64,000 nucleotides of DNA from Spodoptera frugiperda (taxonomy: Eukaryota; Arthropoda; Insecta; Lepidoptera; Noctuidae). The stretch is taken from the NCBI RefSeq assembly GCF_023101765.2, contig NC_064215.1, forward strand, positions 9,052,001 to 9,116,000. Reading direction: 5' to 3'. The translations under genes were made by a program, and so were the position numbers. Shown in pieces: positions 21,950 to 32,300 of this stretch; position 1 is the stretch's first letter; every line of letters starts with the position of its first letter. The notes under the pieces are model-generated. The model saw only the letters and a program-made list of their open reading frames with translations. It made no database searches and had not been told where the DNA came from.

Positions 21950-22254
21950 TGGCGCCCAACAGGGACCATGGCTACCATCCCTATTATTCACTCAGGGATA
22001 GTGACAATTGTATTCTACTTTGCCAACTAAGGTAGTAAGCATTTAACAAGGGCAGCAACGCTCTCTAAGAGACCTGAAACTTTTAAATGGCGGTCTTCAA
22101 CCCGTCTGTCAAGAGCATAGATCAAAACCTCTCATGTAAATGAGACTTGTAGTTAACTCACTTGACTTGTGGTTCGTGACGTCATATTGTGACAGTCCAT
22201 TGCTGGATTGCTGGATTGTCACGATATGTTGACGAGAGAACCCTGTTGGGCGCC
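21950..22254. mobile_element. Candidate small element with 16-17-bp terminal inverted repeats
   Basis: ATTGGCGCCCAACAGGG near 21950 is perfectly inverted as CCCTGTTGGGCGCCAAT ending near 22254, about 305 bp apart. The interior is non-coding. The outer bases resemble a tRNA-Lys primer-binding site (TGGCGCCC...), which would be an alternative explanation if these were LTR-element ends, but no LTR repeats are seen. Confidence 0.5.
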
Positions 22255-22833
22255 AATACCAATATTCTTGCTATCTTTTCACGTTTAAAAAAATACTTTT
22301 AGTTCAAATTGCAAATGAAATTTATCATCAAATCTGCCGTTAATCTGAGATGACTGCTATGCCTTCTACGCATTATTCTTATAAAATATACAATAATAAC
22401 CCTACTTACTAATCAACCAGTAACCAAACAACACACACACTTGCTTTAAATCAACATCTTATTTGAAAAAAGAATGCAATGACGTTAATTTAAAAAAAAA
22501 CCGTTACAATATCTCAGTTCCAATTCCAATTCGCAAATAATATTTGTAAAAGACTTTCAAAATATACACAGTAAATTCAGTACTTTTGGAGTTCAGTTTT
22601 GTAATTTTATATTTCAGTATAATTATAATTATGTATTTATCTTAAATATAGAGACCCCTAATTCATAAACATTTTACAATAAACAGATGTTACAATTCGT
22701 TGAATTAAACTTAGCTGGACAGTTAGATAATAGACACATGAATGATTGTTATAATGAGAACGATTGTGTCAGAATTATGCGCAAGAGACGCCATAATGTT
22801 TTGCAAGTGGCGCTAGTGAGAATTAAAGCCTTT

Positions 22834-22959
22834 ACCCCTTAGTACGAGTTAGCTTTGCGTTGAACGAAAACAAAACGAGAGCGCGTTCGGCGTTCTGATT
22901 GGCCGGTGCAAATGAACTAACCAATCAGAGCGCCAAACGCGTTCTCGTATCGATAAGGG
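22834..22959. mobile_element. Foldback MITE, family 'CCCTTAGTACGAGTT', copy 1
   Basis: Nearly the whole element is one hairpin: CCCTTAGTACGAGTT at the left, CGAGAGCGCG and TCTGATTGG internally, then the mirrored CCAATCAGAGCGCC and CGATAAGGG. The flanking TA on both sides suggests a TA target duplication as in Tc1/mariner-derived MITEs. Other copies: 23604, 24922, 35750 (partial), 37450, 47251 and 48401. Confidence 0.85.
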
Positions 22960-23603
22960 TACTGTTGTCCAATAGAAAAATTTACTAGTGTCAAATCATT
23001 GGACATTGAAATTTTGACAGACAAACAGGACATCAAGCTGTTTGAGCGCCATCTAGTGAGACGAAGACGACAGTCGTTGTTAAGACTTTTTTACATAAAC
23101 TCATATCAACTTGTACGTTACATAATAAAGTTGAAGAGTTAATTTGAATGGGAAAATATAATTTTTTCATGGTTGTTTTAAAGTTTTAAGTTAAACATTA
23201 ATGTTTTTTCTAGGTGGATATTACTTGTTTATGAATAAAGGGGTTGAATTATATACTTTAAACAAAAGGCTGCTTACATGTTAGACTCAGATTACTTAGC
23301 TACTATAAGGAAACGAAAATTTATATTTTCGTTTCCTTTTATACTACACGAGAAGGTTTTTAATTTCGTGAATAATGTAGCAATTACATTTGATTTTACA
23401 TTATTAAACTTAATTGTATATCAAATAAAAGTCTATTTTCTATTTCTAGTTGCTTAGATTTCAGCAATTATTTACTTTTGACCTAATAGCATTAAATCTA
23501 AGTTTGAAAATTGATTGTGTTTTAGGCTGAATTTTATTTAATGTTGGCATTCATGAATTACCAGTTAAACCTAACTTTACTACAAAATGAAGTGTGTCAG
23601 TTA

Positions 23604-23754
23604 CCCTTAGTACGAGTTTGATTTACGTTGAACGAAAACGAAACGAGAGCGCGTTCGGGGCTCTGATTGGTTGGTTTATTCGAGCCGGCCAATCAGAGCG
23701 CCGAACGCGCTCTCGTTTCGATTACTTTAAACGTAAAGCAAACTCATACTAAGG
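23604..23754. mobile_element. Foldback MITE, family 'CCCTTAGTACGAGTT', copy 2
   Basis: One of the most symmetrical copies. The arms carry GAACGAAAACGAAACGAGAG and GCGCTCTCGTTTCGATTAC, and the outer end is AAACTCATACTAAGG. The loop is about 20 bp. Confidence 0.85.
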
Positions 23755-24059
23755 CTTTTCAATATTAAACCAAAACTACATTTACATAACCAATATCAAT
23801 ATTTTTTTAACATTTAATATCCTCTAATATGATATGCAAACGATAATAATTATAATTGGATAAAATAATTAATTCTGATTATACTTAAACTTAGATATTT
23901 AATATATTATATTACCTAATAATTTATAACACTAATATGAGCCAATGCAATCACTAAGTAATAAATGAATTCGATGAAATAATGATTTCTTCTCTATTTT
24001 TGTGTAGATCAATAAAAATACTGGACATAATCTATTTAATAAAATCAAAAATAACGCGA

Positions 24060-24237
24060 ACGTCTTGCGTGAGCGATCTAGAAGCGAACGCGAAGCGGTG
24101 TGGTACGACGCGGTGTGACCAAGCCAACTGATCGCTTCGCTTACCACATCCTATATGCGGTTGGTCACGTAGGCCGCGTCAATAGATTTTGACAGTTTGT
24201 GCATCGCCTTCGCGTCTAGATCATTCATGCAAGACGT
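24060..24237. mobile_element. Candidate 178-bp MITE with inverted ends ACGTCTTGC
   Basis: ACGTCTTGCGTGAGCGATCT at the left is mirrored at the right as AGATCATTCATGCAAGACGT. A second inverted pair, GCGAACGCGAAG / CCTTCGCGTC, lies just inside. CGCGA flanks both ends (24055-24059 and 24238-24242), a possible 5-bp target duplication. No other copy is in the window. Confidence 0.6.
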
Positions 24238-24921
24238 CGCGATACGGTTTTGCATTGAGTACTTTCTCCATAACTATAATGGAGATTGTTTCAATATATA
24301 TTTTCTATAGTATATTGATAAATCAAAAAGTAAGTGTCCAATATTTTTATCACTATGTTTTTGTTCATCATTCCGATTATTTAAACTTTTTTTTCTATGC
24401 AAAATAAGGCAAATTCGAAATAGACAGTTTTGGAGACATGTGTCTTTTAATAATTTCAAAAAATCTCTTAAAATTATACTTTTGGAATTACTAACTAGCA
24501 TAGAAATCACATAAAAAATCAATGTAATATTATAACTGACAGAAGGGATGATCCATTACATATAACATTCTTATTTTTTTTTAACTGGCAAATTGTTTCA
24601 AATTGGATCTTATGGCAACACTGAATTGAACTGTTTTTAAATGCTTTTCGTATAATTTGATAGACAATAAAATTAGGTGTAAGATAACAGATTCTATTTA
24701 GACTGCAAACTTATACTTACTCAAAATATTCCTTATTAATAATAGGTATTCAAAAATACTAGTAAAAATATAAAAATAACAAATACATATAACATGATAG
24801 AAAATAAAAATAATCCTATTATAAATCAACTACAGTACTGTCAAAGATATGAAAAATAAATTCTATATTGTATGAAGAAAATACTTTTATATTTTTCTTT
24901 TGTATTTAATATTGCTCTTTA

Positions 24922-25047
24922 CCCTTAGTATGAATTTGCTTTACTTTAAAAGTAATCGAAACGAGAGCGCATTCGGCTCTGATTGGTTGGTTATTTCGAG
25001 CCGGCCAATCAGAGCGATGAACGCGCACAGCAAACTCATACTAATGG
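24922..25047. mobile_element. Foldback MITE, family 'CCCTTAGTACGAGTT', copy 3
   Basis: CCCTTAGTATGAATTTGCTT at the left; CGAGAGCGCATTCGG and CCAATCAGAGCGATGAACGC inside; CAAACTCATACTAATGG at the right. It is more diverged than copy 2, with part of the right arm deleted. Confidence 0.8.
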
Positions 25048-25776
25048 TACTGTTCATTTACAAATTGGAGCATTTCCAGTTCAAACTAGTTATTTAAGGC
25101 AATGTGGTGTGATACTAAACATAAACAATATTATCAAACAGTTGTTCATAATATCCACAAGTTTTATTTATTTATAGATGAAGCAGCAATTGTTTTAAGT
25201 CCTCAAAAGTGGTATATGTAAACAAGAAGAGTTTTATATAATTGTCTCTTAATGTAGGGATTCTCTTGTCATTAAGGTCTATTTTTAATTGTATTTATTT
25301 TGATTATTGATGTTTTTTTAATAGAGTAATAAATAGTTTTCCTTATTAATAAGTTAATTGCTGTCATCTACCTGTGAGTCATTTTATTTGGATGTAAAGT
25401 TTGTGTATATCGGACACATTTCAACAGATTATCAAGAATGTTAATGGTCATCGACCTTGAATACTAATTAATATAATCATCAGTATTTTGTATATTTGTT
25501 AGATAAATAAAATAAACTGACCATATTTATGTTAAAACATAGTTGTAGAGCCAAGTTTTCTTTAGTGTGAAAATTGAAAATAAAAATGATCAAAACAACG
25601 GCAAGTTTTTGTTTACTTTTTAACTCAACTTGTTTTTGTTTCTGACTTACTTCAAAACAACTATATTTTAACATAAACAACAATGTAAATAATAACGAGT
25701 AACCATTATTACATTCATAAACCTTTCAATATTCAACATTTCTTATTCAAAACATTTAACAAAGCTTGTCATCTCT
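25048..25776. other. Downstream region of BRI3, possible 3' UTR
   Basis: AT-rich sequence after the BRI3 stop (minus strand). The part next to the stop is presumably 3' UTR. An AATAAA on the minus strand at 25163-25168 is a possible poly(A) signal, but distance and AT content make it uncertain. Confidence 0.4.
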
Positions 25777-26379
25777 CTAACCAAACAGAGCTCCACAATT
25801 AGAACATCTTCTGTTTTTCAAAGCGAGACAACATAGGATCCCTATAGGGAAGAATAGTATAGCACATAAGATACCCAGGCAAGTGAAATCATCTTCGAGT
25901 ATGCCAACTCGGCAGGCTGGGCACGCTCCTACGGCAATAATAGGGGGTGGAATGATAATACTTGTGGCTCCATAGTTGGGCACAAATCCCGTACCTGGAG
26001 GTGGGGGCACTCCATACGGGGTATACCCGGGCGGGGGAGGCGGGTACGGCGCACCCGGGGCACCAGCCGGCTGCGGGACAGGCCCTGAAAACATAGCATT
26101 AACAAATTACTCATAGCAACCTAACTTTCGTGTTTACCAAACGAAAAACGGACAAAACAACAATCGTGGCCATCCGCTCTATACAAATACACAGGATATC
26201 TAAGCCGATTATGTATAATAACGCCGAATTGCAACATTACGCAGTATAATCGAACAGCTTATCTTTATTGTGATTCATTCACAAATAAGGTTTCTTACAA
26301 ACAAACTTATTTCGCTCCTACCTGGCAAGACGGTGGCCGAATATGGTGGTGGTTGCTCAGTAACTCGTGGCTTTTCCAT
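25777..26379 (-). CDS. BRI3: Brain protein I3 (BRI3) homologue, two exons
   Basis: A 121-residue small membrane-associated protein. Exon 1 is 26379-26322 and exon 2 is 26084-25777. The 237-bp intron starts GTAGGA and ends TTTTCAG, splitting a Gly codon. The start is the ATG at 26379 (MEKPRVTEQPPPYS), which gives the PPxY motif at residues 10-13 expected to bind WW-domain ubiquitin ligases. A Pro/Gly/Tyr-rich segment (about 20-66) follows. Then come CPACRVGILED (Cys 74, 77), a hydrophobic stretch (about 87-107) and RRCSNCGALFG (Cys 113, 116) at the C-terminus. CxxC pairs around a membrane-inserting helix resemble the LITAF-type zinc fold. Human BRI3 is 125 residues with the same C-terminal pattern. 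Vertebrate BRI3 is reported at lysosomes/endomembranes; the insect role is not known to me. NTAN1 lies about 3 kb upstream on the same strand. Confidence 0.92.
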
Positions 26380-29366
26380 ATTGTTAACAATTTGACGCCT
26401 CAGGATGGTTTTACAAAGTGTGTTGAAAGAATTCTTTTACACAAAAACTAACAAAACTGCGAGTTGAGTTGAGTTCACAAACCAGCTGTCAAGTGTCAAA
26501 AGTCAACAATAATGTTGCCAACTTGGGACTTTGTGACTGACACTTGATTGACTTGACAGCAAATGGCGCGACGTATGAAAAATTCAGGATAAAATAATCT
26601 GAAGAACAAAAGAATATTTTTTTATTAAAATTAAAAGTACATTTTATTAATAACATTGTATTTTCAATCATAAAAATTATGCTTGAAATAAATACAGTGA
26701 TCTGTGTCAACTATTTTCTTATAAACTAATATTTAATTTTCTTATAAACTAATAATTTCAAAACATACCTTGACACAATCCAGAAAATTACTTGTAATCT
26801 AAGGCTCATATAAACTCATTACTATTTATATTCGTATCGATGAAAAGCACAAGAAAAGTATGCCTTGGCCTACTGTAAGTGCATGTCTATCATGTACTTC
26901 TAGAAAGTAAAAGGGGCATTTTTATTTTAACGGTGATTTAGGATCAGAAAATATGACATAAGCGACTACCCGTTCTATACTTCTTCTACCCTACAGATAT
27001 CTGCTTATTATACCTTTAGGGGACAGTATCATTGAGTTGCATCTGGTACCTTTACATAATAAGAATTTGGTAGGTATGTATTTATTTGTGCAACATTTCG
27101 TAGAATAATCGATATTTTATTAGACTGGTAACAACTAAAGTGGAGAAAATAATCAGACACGGCTATTGATATTAATTATGTAGGAATTATGGAAAAATGA
27201 AACCACACAGGAGCTTTCGCCCGTGATATACATGCATTTAAATAACTAAATATTACATCACTAACTATAGTTTATTAACATTCAACTATGTCGCAATCGA
27301 ACCTCTTACCCAGTTCAATTAATCTCTTTACATCAACCAGGCATTTAAAAGGAAGGAAAGTAACAGAGGAAAAGGGGCACAAGAAAAAAAATAGACAAAT
27401 TATTCCTTTGAACTTTCAATATATTCATAATATTTCACAAAACAATAACTAATAACGTCACTAACTATATCTAAATCACTATAATATTTACAACACAACT
27501 TGTTCTGACAATTTTCATTCTATTTTATAAATTCATTCCTGCCATATACCTTTAAGGCAAGAAAAAATCATAATAAAACTTAAAAATTCTAACTGGAAGT
27601 AGATAAACGAATATGACAAAATATACAATTAATCATAACTTATTAACATTATCAATTTTATATTTACATACAAAAGTAAGAAGCGATTTAATTTTTGCGT
27701 ATTTTTTGTATATAGCAACATTTTTACCGCTTTATTCATACTTTTTAGATCGCCCAATATTGCACCTCACTCGAATAATGTCGCAGTTTAAAAAAATAAG
27801 CTGAATGCGTACTAAATATACGCGATAAAACTATTTAACTATTCAGCCCTTTACATAAAACCCTATATGAGTGAAGGAGCATTTAATAAATTACAATAAT
27901 ATACGGCTTATAACAGAAAAGTGTGGTCCACCAATAGATATTTCCCTTTCGGCATGGGCATATTGCCACTTTACCTTTATAATTCATATTTAAATTTCAT
28001 GTTTTATATTTTTTGGTGCATCGTGCCCGGTGTCTAATAAATTGTTGTTCTTTGTTTCATTTAGTCTGGAAGAACAATTTTTTCATGACCATGCTTTTCT
28101 GTTACATTGTATTAATTGGAATCAAACCTTATGCGATTTTTACTAACATTTTTGCCAACTCATAAGCTTTACTTTTGTCTATCATAATATAGATGAAAAA
28201 ATAACACATTATTAGCTCAATTATTATCACAATAACACAAAAATATTTAAGTTTATATACTCCAGCACATCAAGCTCACCTGTCTAGCATCAAAGTAAAC
28301 TCAACTTTATTGCAAGACAATAAGATTGAAAATATACTATAGAATTTTGATATTTCGAGGTAGTTTGACGTGCCGAAGTATACTTTTCCTAAGAAATGTC
28401 TTTGAAATGCTTGAAAAAATTTGTGTCACTAATAAAGCATGACATAACATAAAATCATTATTATTGGAAGAAGCACAAAAAGAAAACATACCTTGTTACA
28501 CAATTATAGACCTTATTTCAAAGTTCAAAGAGACTGAATTTAAATTAAGACCATATGAATATTAAAATCATAAAAATAAATTACTAGCACTGTGAATAGA
28601 GAGAATAATTTTATAGTTGTCATTTTAAAATTTGTCACATGGCAACCCTGTTTAGTCTTGCCAACAATAAAAATGGAAGTGTCATGTATTTTCCCAAAAA
28701 TTTTATGACAAGCATTAATATTTTCAAAACCATTTATATAACATGTAGTTGCATTACTTTTATTTAAATAAATCTTTATTTGCGTATTATATTCCAATGG
28801 TCTTTCTTTTAACATAATTTCATAGATTTTTCTAACATTGATATGTTTAATTTTTTTCTAGCTGAGTTTTCAAACTTAACCAAACACTGGTGACAATTTA
28901 ATATTGTTTAAATAATTTTATCAATTATGTACTTTCATATTTTTAAAAGAGCAAAACTAGCCCCGATTTCATTACTTACAATTTTTTGTAGAAGCTTGAT
29001 ATAGCGTCAATGTAATACACTAGGTCCCTTAAAAGCGACACCAGCGCCACTCTACCAAAAACATTGGTCATCAAAAACAATCAATTTAAATAATTTTATT
29101 ATAACTTTCGTGAGATATACTAAATTAATTAATATGTTATTGACTTATTCAAGTAACTGATGAATTTCTAACATAGCTTGAAACGAGTCGAGTTCCTCAT
29201 CAAACAGTTGCGTGATTAAGCTGATAACATAATAATTAATCAATTTAAATATTGAATTTCCGTACACGACCAGTTTCGCCCTACATATTAAAAAGTGTCA
29301 GTCCTAAAGAAACAAATACTACTGATAATTTAATAAAATGGTAGGTCTATCAGTATTTGCTGGCGT
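26380..29366. other. Intergenic region between BRI3 and NTAN1
   Basis: The first 200 bp upstream of the BRI3 start should hold its promoter and 5' UTR; no TATA box was identified. The rest is AT-rich with no supportable gene. At about 29100-29245 there is an imperfect palindromic repeat related to 20330-20420. An AATAAA on the minus strand at 29095-29100 could be the NTAN1 poly(A) signal. Confidence 0.5.
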
Positions 29367-32300
29367 TTAGAAGCGCATGGGTACCCAACACCCGGATTGT
29401 TCGTCGCGGCGGTAATAATGCGAGCGGTTGTCCGGGAACACTGTCACAGCCGGGAACGGGTGCTGCTGAATGAATTTCAGGGTTACACGGATCTGAAAAG
29501 AGAATGGAATTTGGTTAACGAAATATTTATAAGTATTGAATAGTCACAAATTGCAACTTGAACCCAACATACCCAATAGGAAAATTGTGTTTTGCAGATA
29601 TTTTCAAATAAGTAAAGAGTTAAAGTTTGGTACGAATAGACGGGCTCGATCGGAGTATATCACGGCCTTACGGGAAACTGACATGACGGCAAAACGCAAG
29701 ATTTGCCGTGTGAGGTTACCAGAAGCTCAATCCAAAATAATAAATTCCCAAATCCCTAACTTCAAAAAGGCAGACGATCCACTTGTAACTCCTCTACTGT
29801 TGCGGATATCCATGAACAGCTGGAATGCTTACCATCACATGATCCTCTCTTCGTTTGCCTCCTTTCCCTAACCTACATACATACATACCCTCACGCCCCC
29901 CTTAGGGATAAGCAGAAACAATGGAACGCCAACTGCTACGAATCTTACGCATAACTTTTTCGCTTTATCAACAGTCATTAGTCTTTTCATGTATGCTCGT
30001 CGGCTAAGGAAGCTTTTAATTTGGCCCTTCTTTAATATATCGCCTTTATATAATATACTAGTGATCCGCCCCAGCAGCTTCGCATGGGTGCAATGGTGAT
30101 ATATTATGCCTGTATTATACATATACTTAAACCTTCCTCTTGAATCACTCTACCTATTAAAAAAACCGCATCAAAATCCGTTGCGTAATTTTAAAGATTT
30201 AAGCATACAGACAAACAGACAAAAATAGCGACTTTGTTTTATACTATGTAGTGACGCGTAAATCTTCCTATAAAAAAACATATACTTTTACTTACATTGT
30301 GTACGAAATGCGGCGGCTCCACAGCGGGTGTGGTGCTAAGATGTTGCAGTATGAAGTCATCCGACTGTTCGAGCCACAGGTCGACGCCGCGCAGGGGCTC
30401 GTAGTTGAACGGACCGATGCGGAGTAGGCCCACCGTGTTGTCGTATATATCTAGTACCTGGAATTGGCATGTGAATACATTAGCTAGAGAAATTACTTAA
30501 ATATTTGTTATCATCTTTGTTGTTTATATCCAAAATATCATAATAGCTGCTAACGTCTAACCTAAAATATGTAAACTAGTTATATGTAAACTCTTTGTCG
30601 TAAACTCTATTCCTTTTATGAAATATTTTTTTCAGTTGTTTGCGTTTAAACAATGGAAAACGTTTTCCTTTTAATCTTGGCTGACGATATACGAAAAATT
30701 ACCGAAGTAGACCCAGTAGGTAAGCCAAAAAGTACATTATTATCTTTGAGCTAATTTGAACACTTTTCGGCATTATAACAGCCGCGATGTCCGTAACATT
30801 CCTAGACCACCAAAACATTACAGCTTTTTGTGATCAAAGAACATGAAGCTGTTCACAATGAATTTAATACTTGATTAACTCAATTACTTATTTTATTTGA
30901 AAAAATTTGTGTTTTTTATTGAAATTTTAATTTGTATTATGCTTCTGCAGACGAGTAGGTACTACTTGCAGTTTCCTTTAAGTCATATGAGTGATTTCCA
31001 CACTGTCTATTCGACTGCCTACGCTCAGTAATGTAAAGTCCCATACCTGTCCGGAATGTGGTCCACTGGTAATAGTCCGAGCACCTCTGAGTGGCAGTTC
31101 AGGTCCTTTATCAGGGAATGTGGCGGGGAAGAGATCGCCGGCGCGGATGTCCACACCGACTCCAGTGACGAGGGGTGCGGCCGACCCACCGCCCAGCGCT
31201 GTGTTCAGCTCACAGCAACAAGCCAATGTGAGGTCTATTTCTACTGAGAGCCGGTGGAATGATACTGGAAAGGTGAAGAATTGATGTTAAATTTCTTATC
31301 TACGAATATTCGGGAGAGATTGCTCGATTAGTTTCAAGCCACGATAGGGGTTCATAATCGTGCGTTATCGGTTATGTAAGTTACTGCCGCACTTGGGAGA
31401 CATTTAATGATTACTTAAACTATTCCTTAGTAACGGTTTTGTATCGAAAACAATTGCTAATTGCTAATACATTAAGTTAAGTAACCATTGAATGACTCTG
31501 AATATGGCAGTAGGTAAGCCATTAATGTAATTCAATTAATTAAATAATCAAAAAGTAGTTGAGTTCATCTTTATCATCGTTCGTTCATCTTTATTAAGTT
31601 GCTATGAAATATAAAATAATGACCTCAGAAAGTCATTACTAAAATAATTATGACAATGACAAATATTAAACCGTCCATATTTTCATACGCTTCCATACAC
31701 ACATTACTCATACACACGACTGGACAAAAATAAAACAAATCTCATTAATTATCACACCTACATCCGTCTGAGAATTACACACAAAAAAGAAACATAGTAA
31801 TATCATTTGAAACGTTTGAGAAATAACTGGGCGACATAAATCTTCAAGTATGTATTCATGTACAACGCTAAATTTTTTGTGTTTGTTTGAATGCGTTTAT
31901 CTCCGAAACTGTTAGTTCGAATTTGATAATTGTTTTTGTGTTGGATAGGCCATTTATTGAGGAAGGTTTTAGGCTATAAAACATCTCGCTACGATTAATA
32001 GGAGCTGAGCAGTGGGTGAAACCGCGCGGTAACTATTTATCCCATAAAACTAGCGTTGATATGAGTCACTAAGATCGTCATTTAGTACGCAACAATAGTA
32101 CGCCCACGCGCGCTGCTAATATTCGCTGGCACGCTGACAAGGAGCCGCGGGTTCGACCTGTGCGTCAGTTCTAATTGTTTATTTCCGAGTAAGCTAACTA
32201 TTGTTTTAACGGGACATTATTATTTACGTATTAAAGTCACACCTTTGTCTCGTGGTGTAAGAAGAAACTTGGTGTGAGCCTTACATGTTCCTCTCTATTC

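Noticed and set aside
31200..31284. Alternative acceptor (TTTCCAG near 31268) for NTAN1 exon 4
   Set aside because: Using it puts an in-frame TAG seven codons into the exon. The acceptor ending at 31244 keeps the frame and the family alignment.
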